Notes: generated by a model not told the origin, from the letters alone. A DNA stretch of 64,000 nt from Bordetella genomosp. 13 (GCF_007679965.1 NZ_VEHL01000001.1:868001-932000), one strand, 5' to 3'. Shown: positions 44,062-52,824, numbered from the stretch's first letter. Program-made: numbers and translations.

Positions 44062-44834
44062 GGGGCCTTCGCGGCAGGCGTGGGTTCGGAGGCGGCCGCG
44101 TTGCTCGCGGCGCCTGCCTGCGAGGCGGCAGGCGTCTTCGCGGCCGGCGGCGGCGCTGCCTGCGGCACCTGTGCCGCCTGCGCGGGCGCCGCCTCGGGCT
44201 TGCGCACCGGCGCGATCTCGACGCGGCGGTTCTTCGCGCGGCCCTCGGCATCGTCGTTCGACGCGGCCGGTTGCTCGGAGCCGAACGCGGCCGAGAAGAT
44301 GGACGAGGCGGGTACGCCTTCCTCGATCAGCACGCGGGTGACGGTCAGCGCGCGCTGCGCCGACAGTTCCCAGTTGTCCGCGAAGCGCCGGTTGTTGTCG
44401 TGGATGGGGCGGTCGTCGGTGAAGCCGCTGACCATGAGCATCTCGTCGCGGTCGCGCAGATAGGTGCTCAGGGGCGCGGACAGGCTGCGCAGCAGGTCGC
44501 GGCCCTCGGGCTGCAACTGCGCGGAGTTCAGCGCAAACAGCACGTTGCCGTTGATGCCGATGCGGCCGTTGACCAGGGTGACGCGGCCGGCGGCCACGGG
44601 GCCGGCCAGCGCGCTCTCCAGGGCCTCGCGGCGCTGGGTTTCGGCCTGGCCCTGCCTGACGGCTTCATCCAGCTTGCTGGAGGCGTCCTGCAGCCTGGCG
44701 GTCAGGTCCAGCTGCATGCCGACCACGCCGACCAGGATCAGCACGAACGCGCCCAGCAGCACCGACATCAGGTCGCCGAACACGGCCCATATGGGCGCCG
44801 TGGACTCCAGGTCGGTGTCGAGCTCGTCTCTCAT
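44058..44834 (-). CDS. MotB/OmpA-like peptidoglycan-binding membrane protein
   Basis: 258 residues. A short cytoplasmic N-terminus is followed by one membrane helix beginning WAVFGDLMSVLLGAFVLIL; Asp21 sits where MotB, ZorB, TolR and ExbD have their proton-carrying Asp. The periplasmic part is an OmpA-C domain: FALNSAQLQPEG, GFTDDRPIHDNN, NWELSAQRALTV and EGRAKNRRVEI, the peptidoglycan-binding signature. The C-terminus is Ala/Pro-rich. It overlaps the MotA-like gene by 4 bp. Expected to form the rotating or plugging core of an ion-driven inner-membrane complex anchored to the wall. Confidence 0.92.
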   Translation of the reverse strand: MRDELDTDLESTAPIWAVFGDLMSVLLGAFVLILVGVVGMQLDLTARLQDASSKLDEAVRQGQAETQRREALESALAGPVAAGRVTLVNGRIGINGNVLFALNSAQLQPEGRDLLRSLSAPLSTYLRDRDEMLMVSGFTDDRPIHDNNRRFADNWELSAQRALTVTRVLIEEGVPASSIFSAAFGSEQPAASNDDAEGRAKNRRVEIAPVRKPEAAPAQAAQVPQAAPPPAAKTPAASQAGAASNAAASEPTPAAKAP

Positions 44835-47800
44835 TGCGCCGCCGCCGCGTCGGTCGGGGCTTCCTGGCGGGCGGCCAGTTGGCGCAGGTCTTCGATGATC
44901 TGCTTCTGCGACAGCACGCTCAGGTCGACCACCTCGCGGGCCTGGGCCACGTAGTAGGCCAGCTGTTCATCGCTGCGCGCCATGGCACGGTCCAGCGCGC
45001 TCTCGATGCCCTGCAGGCGCGCGGTCAGTTGCTCGCTGGACTGGCCGAACGACTGCACGGCGGCGCCGAAGGCCTCGCCCAGGCTGGCCATCTCGACGGC
45101 GCTGCCGGTGACTTGCGCGGCGGCGTCGGCCAGCCTGCCCGTCTCGGCGCCGACCTGCTCGGTCATGCGCGCACCCGTGCGATCCATCAGCTCGCCGGCG
45201 CTGGTGACCAGCGCGTCCACGGCGGCGCGCTGCTCGGTGCCCGCGTGGGTCAGGTCGCCCAGCAGGGTATCCAGCGTCTGCAGCAGGCGGGCGCGTTCTT
45301 CCAGCATGGCGTTGTCGCGCGCGGTGGCGTCGGACAGGCTGCGGCGCAGTTCGTCGATGGCGTCCGCGGCGGCCTTGGGCGCCTGCGCCGCCGCTTCCAC
45401 CAGGCGGGCCACTTCGTTGACGGTATCGCGGGCGTGCGCCTGGGTCTGCTCGGCCAGGTCTCGCGCGGTGTGGGTCAGGGACTCGCCCAGGGCCTGGTGG
45501 CGCTGTTCAGCCTGCGCGCCCAGCTGCGACCACTCGCCGCGCAGGTCGGCGGCCACGGCGCCCAGCGCATCGGTCCAGGCTTGCAGGCGTTGCTCGTCCT
45601 GCGAGGTCAGCGTGGTCTGCAGCGCGGCGTGCGATTGGTCGACATTGCGCATGAGGCCGTCCAGGCGCGACTCGAAACCGCTGGTGAAGGTTTCCAACGT
45701 GTCGCGCAGGCCGCCGGCCAGGGCTTCGCCGGCCTGGCGCTGGCGCGCCAGCGCCTCGTCCCACTGATTGGCCACGGCGGTGGCGGCGCTGTCCAGGCGG
45801 GCGGCGATGCCGTCGACCTGCTGCTGCGCCGATTGCCCGATGGCTTCGTGCAGCGTGGCGGTCTCGCGCGCCAGGGCCTGCATGGTGGCCTCGACGGCCG
45901 GCTGGATGGCCGTGCCGGCCGCGCGCACCGTGGCGGCGGCGGTCTCCTGCACGGCCTGCTCCATGGCCTGCGACAGGCGCTCGCTGGCCGCGTTGTGCGC
46001 CTGCAGGGTCTGATCCAGCGTGCTGGCGTGCGCTTGCAGCGCCTGATCCAGCGTGTCGGTCAGGCGGCCGCCGGTCGCGGCGCTTTCCTGCAGGGATTGC
46101 TCGAGCGTGCGGGCATGGGCCTGCAAGGCCTGGTCCACGGACTGTGCCACGCGATCGCCGGCGGCCGCGCTGGCTTGCAGGGCTTCGTCCAGCGCGCTGC
46201 GGTGCGATTGGAGGGCCTGGTCGACGGTGCCGGCGTGGGCCTTGAGGGCTTCGTCCAGGATGTCGGCCAGGCGGTCCCCATTGGATGCGGTCTTCTGCAG
46301 CGAGGCGTCCAGCGTTTCGGTGTGGGCAAGCAGGGTACGGTCCACGGTGGCGGCGTGTGACTTCAGCGCTTCGTCCAGGATGTCGGCCAGGCGGTCGCCG
46401 GTGGCGGCGGTCTTCTGCAGCGAGGCGTCCAGCGTTTCGGTGTGGGCAAGCAGGGTACGGTCCACGGTGGCGGCGTGTGACTTCAGCGCTTCGTCCAGGA
46501 CTTCGGCCAGGCGGTCGCCGGTCGACGCGTTCTTTTGCAGCGCCGTATCCAAGGTTTGCGTGTGGGCAAGCAGTGTGCGGTCCACGGTGGCGGCATGCGA
46601 CTTCAGCGCTTCGTCCAGGACCTCGGCCAGGCGGTCGCCGGTGGCGGCGTTCTTCTGCAGCGAGGCGTCCAGGGTTTCGGTATGGGCCAGCAGTGCGCGG
46701 TCCACGGTGGCGGCGTGGGTCTTCAGCGCTTCGTCCAGGACCTCGGCCAGGCGGTCGCCGGTGGCGGCGTTCTTTTGCAGCGTGGTGTCCAGCGTCTGTG
46801 TATGTGCAGCCAGCGTGCGGTCCACGGTGGCCGCGTGGGCCTTCAGCGCCTCGTCCAGCACTTGCGTGAGACGGTCGCCCGTTGCGGCGTTGTCGCGCAG
46901 CGACCGGTCGACCGTCGCGGCGTGCGCGTGCAGGCGTTCGTCCATGCTGTCGGCCAGGCGATTGCCGGCGGCCACGTTGTCCTGCAAGGCCTGGTCCATG
47001 GCCTGGGCCAGGCGGCTGCCCGCCGCGGCATTCTCCAGGAGCGTCTTGTCCATGGACTGCATCAGGCGCTCGCTGGCGGCGTTGTTCTGCTGCATGGCGC
47101 GGTCCAGCGCCTGCACCAGGTCGCCGCCCGAGGCGGCGTGGCTTTGCAGCACCTGCTCGACGGCCTGGACCAGGCGGTCGTGCGCGGCGTCGGCGCGGGC
47201 CTGCGCGGCGTCCTGGCCCGCCGCGATGCGGTCCTGCAGGGCGCGGTTCTGCTGCGCCATGTCGGTGGCCAGGGCGTGCAGGCGGTCCAGCATGGCCGGC
47301 ATGGCGTCGGCCTGCCGCTGCAGCAGCGTGACGACCTGCTCGCGCTGGTGCATGGGCGAATGCGCGCGCAGACTGGTGGCGATGCGCGCGTCCAGCGCCT
47401 GCGCGGCATGCATGCGTTCGCGGCGGCACAGCGCGGCCAGCAGGCCCAGCATGGCCGAAGTGGCCACGCCCGCCACCGAGGTGCCGAAGGCGAAGCCCAG
47501 GCCTTGCACGGGCGCGGCCAGCGAGGCGCGCATGGCTTGCAGGTCGGTGGCGCTTTGCAGCGCGGCCCCGGTGCCGCGCAGGGTCACGACCATGCCCAGG
47601 AAGGTGCCCAGCATGCCCAGCAGCACCAGCAGGCCCACCAGATAGGGCGTCAGCGACGGGGCGGGCAGGCCGACCCGCACGCCCTCGATGCGCAGGCGCA
47701 CCGCATTGCGCAGGCTGGCGGGGAGCCGTGCGAGCCAGTCATCCAACCCGCCCTCGGGCGCGCCGTCGGACACGGCGCGTGCCAGCGAGCGGGTGGCCAG

Positions 47801-47962
47801 GTGATAGTGGCGCAGCTCCAGCGCGCCGGCCAGGTAGAACAGGCCGATCAGCAGCAGGACGGACAGGGCCAGCGGGTTGGCGCCGACGTAGCCGGCGCCG
47901 ATCCAGCCCAGCACGGCCAGGCCGGCCAGGAAAACGATGGTGGGAACGAGATAGCGGGTCAT
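44831..47962 (-). CDS. Giant MotA/ExbB-like protein with a long repetitive coiled-coil tail (DUF802)
   Basis: 1043 residues. Four membrane segments lie at about 4-24, 31-49, 105-127 and 154-178. The last two carry the proton-channel signatures GMLGTFLGM (116-124) and LGFAFGTSVAGVATSAMLG (155-173), as in MotA, TolQ and ExbB. The remaining ~860 residues are hydrophilic and helical, with DUF802-type stretches late in the chain. Residues ~348-588 are built from 40-residue repeats (core TGDRLAEVLDEALKSHAATV). Start at 47962; the frame continuing to 48205 lies in the DUF3348 gene. The design, a MotA channel with a very long cytoplasmic tail plus MotB partner, is that of ZorA. Confidence 0.92.
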   Translation of the reverse strand: MTRYLVPTIVFLAGLAVLGWIGAGYVGANPLALSVLLLIGLFYLAGALELRHYHLATRSLARAVSDGAPEGGLDDWLARLPASLRNAVRLRIEGVRVGLPAPSLTPYLVGLLVLLGMLGTFLGMVVTLRGTGAALQSATDLQAMRASLAAPVQGLGFAFGTSVAGVATSAMLGLLAALCRRERMHAAQALDARIATSLRAHSPMHQREQVVTLLQRQADAMPAMLDRLHALATDMAQQNRALQDRIAAGQDAAQARADAAHDRLVQAVEQVLQSHAASGGDLVQALDRAMQQNNAASERLMQSMDKTLLENAAAGSRLAQAMDQALQDNVAAGNRLADSMDERLHAHAATVDRSLRDNAATGDRLTQVLDEALKAHAATVDRTLAAHTQTLDTTLQKNAATGDRLAEVLDEALKTHAATVDRALLAHTETLDASLQKNAATGDRLAEVLDEALKSHAATVDRTLLAHTQTLDTALQKNASTGDRLAEVLDEALKSHAATVDRTLLAHTETLDASLQKTAATGDRLADILDEALKSHAATVDRTLLAHTETLDASLQKTASNGDRLADILDEALKAHAGTVDQALQSHRSALDEALQASAAAGDRVAQSVDQALQAHARTLEQSLQESAATGGRLTDTLDQALQAHASTLDQTLQAHNAASERLSQAMEQAVQETAAATVRAAGTAIQPAVEATMQALARETATLHEAIGQSAQQQVDGIAARLDSAATAVANQWDEALARQRQAGEALAGGLRDTLETFTSGFESRLDGLMRNVDQSHAALQTTLTSQDEQRLQAWTDALGAVAADLRGEWSQLGAQAEQRHQALGESLTHTARDLAEQTQAHARDTVNEVARLVEAAAQAPKAAADAIDELRRSLSDATARDNAMLEERARLLQTLDTLLGDLTHAGTEQRAAVDALVTSAGELMDRTGARMTEQVGAETGRLADAAAQVTGSAVEMASLGEAFGAAVQSFGQSSEQLTARLQGIESALDRAMARSDEQLAYYVAQAREVVDLSVLSQKQIIEDLRQLAARQEAPTDAAAAQ
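46201..46920 (-). repeat. Six 120-bp tandem repeats encoding the coiled-coil tail
   Basis: Units begin at 46201, 46321, 46441, 46561, 46681 and 46801. The outermost (46201) is the most diverged; 46287-46380 is identical to 46407-46500 over 94 bp by my reading. Each unit encodes 40 residues, so gain or loss keeps frame and only changes tail length. Confidence 0.88.
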
Positions 47963-47972
47963 TGCGTTCTTG

Positions 47973-48854
47973 TCAGCGGCCTTGCAGGGCGGCCAGCACC
48001 CCTTCGACCGGTTGTAGGCGAACATCCAGTTCGGCGAGCAATACCTGTTGCATGTGCGAGCGAAACGTCTCCAGCCAGGCGGGTGCCGATGGGGCGGCAG
48101 GCGACCCTGCGGCAGGCGCTCCTGCTGCGGGCGATGCTGCGTTGGGCGCCGCTGCGGCCGCCGTGCCATCCGTTGCCACGCCATCCACCGCCGCGGCCTC
48201 GGCAACCGCGCCGGCCTGGGCCGCCTGGCGCAACTGGTCGAAGTGCTTCTCCAGCATCCTGGGCACGGACGTCAGCAGCACGCGTTCGCGCGCGCCCAGC
48301 GAGCGCTCCATGATGGCGTCCACCAGCGCCAGGCTGGCGAAATCCGGCATACGGGCATCCGGCATACGGGCATCCGGCGTGCGCGCGGCCAGCATGCCGC
48401 GCAGGCGGCTGCGCAGGTTGCCGATGCCGGTTTCCATCGTCTGCTGCAAGGCCAGGTAGCGCTGGCGATAGACGGCGTATTCGGGTTCCGCGTCGGCGGA
48501 GGCCGCGGCCGGCGCCGACATGGCCACGGCCGGCCGGCGTGCGCCGGACGAACGGGTAGCGCAAGCGCGGGCCGGGGCGAACACGCCGTCGTGGACGATG
48601 GCGCTGGTCAGGTCGGCTCGCAGCCGGGCCACTTCGCGGGCCGGATCGTCGTCGTCGCGCGCCGTGGCCTTGACCACCGGGCGGCCTTCCCCCAAAACGG
48701 CGGACAGCGCGACCGCGTCGGTCCAGGTCAGCCATTGGCCGAGCCGGTCCGACAGGGGTTGTCCGGATTCGGGTACGTGGGTCGCGGTCAGGCGTGACAG
48801 CAGGCGTATGAACGCCGCTGCGCCAGACCCTGCGCGCCTGGCGGTCTGCTCCAT
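47973..48854 (-). CDS. DUF3348-domain protein
   Basis: 293 residues, soluble. The opening AAFIRLLSRLTATHVPESGQ and SDRLGQWLTWTDAVALS are the DUF3348 signature, followed by YRQRYLALQQTMETGI and a Leu-rich helical part (VPRMLEKHFDQLRQA), then an Ala/Gly/Pro-rich linker and a short C-terminal helix. A 5-residue repeat (PDARM) interrupts the middle. First gene of the operon, ten bases before the MotA-like gene. The start follows no clear ribosome-binding site; it is chosen because family members begin just before the FIRLL helix. Confidence 0.83.
   Translation of the reverse strand: MEQTARRAGSGAAAFIRLLSRLTATHVPESGQPLSDRLGQWLTWTDAVALSAVLGEGRPVVKATARDDDDPAREVARLRADLTSAIVHDGVFAPARACATRSSGARRPAVAMSAPAAASADAEPEYAVYRQRYLALQQTMETGIGNLRSRLRGMLAARTPDARMPDARMPDFASLALVDAIMERSLGARERVLLTSVPRMLEKHFDQLRQAAQAGAVAEAAAVDGVATDGTAAAAAPNAASPAAGAPAAGSPAAPSAPAWLETFRSHMQQVLLAELDVRLQPVEGVLAALQGR
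48343..48377 (-). repeat. 15-bp in-frame tandem repeat in the DUF3348 gene
   Basis: TCCGGCATACGGGCA occurs at 48343-48357 and 48358-48372 and continues as a degenerate copy. It encodes the pentapeptide repeat PDARM. Confidence 0.75.
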
Positions 48855-49003
48855 GCCGTAAGGGTCAAAAGCCCAGCAGTTTACACAATGGCCGGCTGGG
48901 AACGGGCATGGCGGCGGCCTGGCGCGCAGCGCCTGGTAACAGCTGGTAGCAAGACGCCAGCCTCGCTGGTCGTCGGACCATCCAGCGGGCCTGGCGCGAC
49001 GGC

Positions 49004-49549
49004 TCAGCGCGCGGCGTCCTCGGGCCAGCGCTGCGGTACCTTGCGCAACTTGGCCACGTCGTACCCCAGCGACTTCACGGTATCGACCAGCCGGTCGTAG
49101 TCCGCATCCGGCAGGGTCGGCGTGCGCGCCATGATCCACACGTAGTCCCGCTTGGAGCGCCCCACGATGGTCTGTCGGTAGTCCGGGTCCAGGTAGGCGA
49201 TGACGTATTCGGCCTTGATGGGCCAGATGAACTGCATGCCCCAGATGGCATTGTTGGTGCCGGGCCGCACGGTTCCCACGGGATGCATGGTCTGCACGTC
49301 GGCCTGGTAACTGCCGTCGCGGTAGCGGAAGGTGGTGCGTATCCGGCCGTCCTCGTCCAGTTTGTAGGTTTCGATGGCGTTGTAGGCGTCGCGCTCCGGA
49401 CGGCTGGGAATGTGGGCGATGACGTACCAGTCGCCCATGAAGCGTGGCAGGTCGACCTGGGCCACGGGCGGCATGGGCGTGGGCGACGAGCAGCCGCCCA
49501 CCAGCCATGCGGTGAGCGCGGCGGCCAGGGATCGCTTGGGTGCTTGCAT
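49004..49549 (-). CDS. Lipocalin-family lipoprotein (Blc-like)
   Basis: 181 residues. The signal ends in the lipobox VGGC. The lipocalin motif GDWYVIAHIPSRPERDAYN (G-x-W) and the later strands (FRYRDGSYQADVQTM; GMQFIWPIKAEYVIAYLD; YVWIMARTP) match bacterial outer-membrane lipocalin Blc, which binds fatty acids and lysophospholipids. An excellent AAAGGAGG precedes the ATG, and the longer frame upstream lies in the methyltransferase gene. Final gene of the lipid-modification cluster; a role in carrying the modified fatty acids is inferred. Confidence 0.9.
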   Translation of the reverse strand: MQAPKRSLAAALTAWLVGGCSSPTPMPPVAQVDLPRFMGDWYVIAHIPSRPERDAYNAIETYKLDEDGRIRTTFRYRDGSYQADVQTMHPVGTVRPGTNNAIWGMQFIWPIKAEYVIAYLDPDYRQTIVGRSKRDYVWIMARTPTLPDADYDRLVDTVKSLGYDVAKLRKVPQRWPEDAAR

Positions 49550-49560
49550 GAGAGCCTCCT

Positions 49561-50652
49561 TTATGCGGGACGTTCGAAGCGGTAGTGCGACACATGCCAC
49601 TGCCGCCCCGCCTCGTAGCCGAACAGTTCGGCGCAGGCCATCCAGAAGATGCGCCAGCGCTGGTTCCACAGCGGCGCCAGCGCACGGCCGTAGGCGCGAT
49701 TCAGCACGCGCAGCACCGCGTCGCGTTGCGCGTCCTGGTTCGCCAGCCAATGGTCGGCGGTGCGCTGGTAGTGCGTGCCGTCGACGGTCCAGCGCGACTC
49801 GATGCGCAGGTCGTCCTGGAACCACAGCAGCGTGTCGTCGGCCGGCATGATGCCGCCCGTGAAGAAGTGGCGTCCCAGCCAGTTGCCGGCCCCGTCGGTC
49901 TGGAACGGATACATCAGCTCGCGGTGCGTGAAGATGTGCACGAACAGCTTGCCGCCGGGACGCAGCCAGCCGCCGATGCGGCCCAGCAGCGTGCGGTAGT
50001 TGCGCATGTGCTCGAACATCTCGACCGACACGCAGCGGTCGTACGCGGCGGCGGGCAACTGCAGCGTGTTCACGTCGCAGGTGACCACGCGCACGTTGCG
50101 CAGGCCGCGCGCGTCGCACTGCGCTTCGATGTGGCCGCGCTGCCCCGCCGAGTTGGAGACGGCGGTGATGCGGGCGTTCGGATAGCGCTCGGCCATCCAC
50201 AGCGTCAGGGAGCCCCAGCCACAGCCCAGCTCCAGGATGTCCTGGCCGTCTTGCAGCTGCGCCCGTTCGCCGTACAGCTCCAGCATGGCCAGTTCGGCCT
50301 CGGCCAGCGTCTCTCGGCCGGTGGCGTAGTAGCAGCTCGAATACTTCAGGCGCGGGCCCAGGCACAGCTGGAAGAACTCGGGCGGCAGTTCGTAGTGCTG
50401 CGTGTTGGCCGCGTCGACATGGATGGCCACGGGGCTGGCGCGCAGCGTGTCGATCAGCGCGCCGTAGCGGTGCGCTCGCTCGGCCGGCCCGCCCGCGTGC
50501 TCGTCGGCCAGGCGTTGCGCGCACATGCGGCGGATGCCCAGGCGCACCAGAGCATCGGGCAGCAGGCCCCGTTCGGCCAGGCCCAGCAGGCCGGGCGCGG
50601 GCAGGTCTGCGGGCAGTTCGTCGCGGTCGGGCATGGTCGCGGTGTGGGTCAT
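49561..50652 (-). CDS. CFA-synthase-like SAM-dependent methyltransferase
   Basis: 363 residues. The SAM site is DILELGCGWGSLTLWMAERY and the lipid-binding part includes YSSCYY and SVEMFEHMRNY. Compared with E. coli Cfa (from memory), the Glu, His and Tyr of the bicarbonate site seem present (FEHM; LFVHIF; THY), but the Cys of YSC is displaced by one. The family methylates an unsaturated acyl chain of phospholipids. Overlaps the DUF1295 gene by 4 bp. It could make methyl-branched, cyclopropane or furan-type chains; which one is not readable from sequence. Confidence 0.88.
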   Translation of the reverse strand: MTHTATMPDRDELPADLPAPGLLGLAERGLLPDALVRLGIRRMCAQRLADEHAGGPAERAHRYGALIDTLRASPVAIHVDAANTQHYELPPEFFQLCLGPRLKYSSCYYATGRETLAEAELAMLELYGERAQLQDGQDILELGCGWGSLTLWMAERYPNARITAVSNSAGQRGHIEAQCDARGLRNVRVVTCDVNTLQLPAAAYDRCVSVEMFEHMRNYRTLLGRIGGWLRPGGKLFVHIFTHRELMYPFQTDGAGNWLGRHFFTGGIMPADDTLLWFQDDLRIESRWTVDGTHYQRTADHWLANQDAQRDAVLRVLNRAYGRALAPLWNQRWRIFWMACAELFGYEAGRQWHVSHYRFERPA

Positions 50653-51443
50653 GACGGCTCCCTGCGGGATGAGGATTTTGGAAACCACGGGAAGAACATG
50701 GACGTGGTGCGCTGGTAGTCGCGGTAGTCGTCGCCGCGGCTGCGCAGCGCCTGCTTCTCGGTGTAGGGGATGCCGCTGATCCAACGCAGGAACACGTACA
50801 TCAGCACCGGCCCCGCCCAGCTGTAGGCGAAAAGCGGCGAACCCACGGCCAGCAGCACGTAGGCGAACCAGTGGATCCATTCGAAGAAGTAGTTGGGATG
50901 GCGCGAATAGCGCCACAGGCCGGCGCGGCAGGTGCGGCCCTCGTTGGCGTAGTCGTTGCGGAAGTCGTCGAGCTGGCGGTCGGCCAGGGATTCGCCCGCC
51001 ACGGCCAGCGCCCAGACGGCCACCGCCGCGATCATCGCCATGGGAGGCGGGCCGTCGGTATTGGCCGCCACGGCGGTAAAGGGGATGGCGAACAGCACTA
51101 CCAGGCCGGCCTGGAACAGGAAGAAGCCATAGAACTTGCCCTGGTGGCCTTGCCAGTGCTCGCGCAGCGCGCGATAGCGGCCGTCCTCGCCCAGCCACAC
51201 ACGGCGCCAGATGTGCCATGCCAGGCGCGCGGCCCACAGGCCGCCCAGCAGGGCCAGCAGCACGCGGGGCGCGACCGCGCCGGAGCCGGTCAGCGCCGTC
51301 AGCAGCGCGCCCAGGCCGACGCCCAGGGCCCAGACGGCGTCCACGATGCCGGCGTTGCGATGGCGGCGCTGCCAGGACCAGGCGGCGCTCATCGCCGCGG
51401 TCATCAACAGGGCCAGCAGACTGAGTTGAAGCAGGGGATTCAT
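50649..51443 (-). CDS. DUF1295 membrane protein (steroid 5-alpha-reductase-like)
   Basis: 264 residues with six or seven hydrophobic segments. NAGIVDAVWALGVG opens it, and the C-terminal block (CRAGLWRYSRHPNYFFEWI; RGDDYRDYQRTTSMFFPW) is the DUF1295/ICMT-like NADPH-binding signature. Relatives are membrane reductases or methyltransferases acting on lipids. In an operon with two CFA-like enzymes and a desaturase, reduction of a modified acyl chain is plausible. Confidence 0.9.
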   Translation of the reverse strand: MNPLLQLSLLALLMTAAMSAAWSWQRRHRNAGIVDAVWALGVGLGALLTALTGSGAVAPRVLLALLGGLWAARLAWHIWRRVWLGEDGRYRALREHWQGHQGKFYGFFLFQAGLVVLFAIPFTAVAANTDGPPPMAMIAAVAVWALAVAGESLADRQLDDFRNDYANEGRTCRAGLWRYSRHPNYFFEWIHWFAYVLLAVGSPLFAYSWAGPVLMYVFLRWISGIPYTEKQALRSRGDDYRDYQRTTSMFFPWFPKSSSRREPS

Positions 51444-51522
51444 ACTTGGACTACGCTTTCGGAAGTGAAAGGGATGTGAGCGGGCCTGCGGTACGGACGG
51501 GCCAGCAGGAATGCGTGGCGCC

Positions 51523-52824
51523 TCAAGGCGCCGTGGCCAGCTCCCGGCCGGTCCAGCGTGCCGCCGCGGGCCGCGCGCCGGGCCGCGTCAGCAGCAGGTG
51601 CGACACGCCGATGGAGCGTTCGCGGAAGCCGCCTTCGCAATAGGCCAGGTAGAACTCCCACAAGCGCGCGAAGCGCGCGTCGAAGCCCTGGGCGTGCACC
51701 TCGTCCAGCCGCGCCAGGAAACGTTCGCGCCACGCGGCCAGCGTGCGCGCGTACGAGTGGCCGAAGTCTTCCAGGTGCACCAGCGCCAGGTCGCAGCCGC
51801 GCGTCTTGGCGGACAGCATGGCCTCGATGGAGGGAATGAAGCTGCCCGGAAAGATGTGCCGCTTGATGAAGTCGACCGCCTTCACGGCCTGGCGATAACG
51901 GTGGTCCTCGATGGTGATGGCCTGGATCAGCGCGCTGCCCTCGGGCTTGAGCAGACTGGCCACCTTGGCGAAATAGCCTTCCAGGAAGTCGGCGCCCACG
52001 GCCTCGATCATCTCGATGGAGACCAGCTTGTCGTACTGGCCCTGCAGGTCGCGGTAGTCCTGCAGCAGCACGTCCACGCGGTCGGCCAGTCCGGCCTCGC
52101 GCACGCGCTGCGAGGCCAGCGCGTGCTGCTCGCGCGAGATGGTGGCGGTGGTGACGCGGCAGCCGTATTCGCGCGCGGCATGCAGGGCGAAGCCGCCCCA
52201 GCCGCTGCCGATCTCCACGACGTGCTGGCCTGGCCGCAGGTCCAGCTTGCGGCAGATGGCGTCCAGCTTGCGGCGCGAGGCGGCCTCCAGCGTGTCGTTC
52301 GCGTCGGTCCACAGCGCCGACGAATACATCAGATCGGGCGACAGGAACAGGCTGAAGAAGGGATTGCCCAGGTCATAATGCGCGGCGATGTTGCGGCGGC
52401 TGCCGTCGCGCGTGTTGCGCCGGCGGTTGTGCCAGACCTTCAGCGCCAGCCCGCCCACGCGGGCCAGTCCCGATTCCATGCCGTCCAGCAGGTCGCGGTT
52501 GCGCACCAGCAACTGCACCAGCGCGACCAGATCGTCGCACTGCCACAGGCCGTCGCCGTAGGCCTCGCCCGCGCCGACGCTGCCCTGCGCTGCCACGGCA
52601 CGGTAGAAGCCCATGTCCAGCACGCGCAGGCGCAGTGCCGGCGTGCCGGGCTGGCCGACCTCGGCGTGGCCCAGCGGGTCGTCGATGACGAGCCGGCCGT
52701 GCGCCAGGCCGTCCAGGCTGCGCAGCAGCCGGCCGCGCAGCAGCCGGTCCAGCGCCGGCACGTGCGCCGGCTGGTTCAGCGCCACGTCCAGGGCGTGGCG
52801 TTCCGCGGAAGAGATCGGCTTCAT
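51523..52824 (-). CDS. Cyclopropane-fatty-acyl-phospholipid synthase-family enzyme
   Basis: 433 residues. RRNIAAHYDLGNPFFSLFL, then MYSSALW (166-172), the SAM loop EIGSGWGGFALHAARE (204-219) and LVSIEMIEAVG are the family blocks. Against the E. coli enzyme (from memory), the Cys of YSC is Ser and the His of LLHTIG is not kept, while the Glu and Tyr are, so the bicarbonate pocket looks altered. It uses SAM on unsaturated phospholipid acyl chains. The ATG overlaps the DUF1365 stop by 4 bp. Confidence 0.9.
   Translation of the reverse strand: MKPISSAERHALDVALNQPAHVPALDRLLRGRLLRSLDGLAHGRLVIDDPLGHAEVGQPGTPALRLRVLDMGFYRAVAAQGSVGAGEAYGDGLWQCDDLVALVQLLVRNRDLLDGMESGLARVGGLALKVWHNRRRNTRDGSRRNIAAHYDLGNPFFSLFLSPDLMYSSALWTDANDTLEAASRRKLDAICRKLDLRPGQHVVEIGSGWGGFALHAAREYGCRVTTATISREQHALASQRVREAGLADRVDVLLQDYRDLQGQYDKLVSIEMIEAVGADFLEGYFAKVASLLKPEGSALIQAITIEDHRYRQAVKAVDFIKRHIFPGSFIPSIEAMLSAKTRGCDLALVHLEDFGHSYARTLAAWRERFLARLDEVHAQGFDARFARLWEFYLAYCEGGFRERSIGVSHLLLTRPGARPAAARWTGRELATAP

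Noticed and set aside
46201..46920. Possible CRISPR array
   Set aside because: The repeats are contiguous 120-bp units without spacers and lie in frame in a coding region; no cas genes are in the window.
46053..47645. A 530-codon plus-strand frame with regular Ser/Arg repeats
   Set aside because: The periodicity is only the antisense image of the 120-bp coiled-coil repeats in the MotA-like gene.
43306..48854. A genuine Zorya defence locus
   Set aside because: Only the channel and wall-anchor proteins are similar in architecture. No ZorC, ZorD or ZorE-like gene is present, and the two partner domains are typical of Burkholderiales chromosomes. I report it as ZorAB-like, not Zorya.
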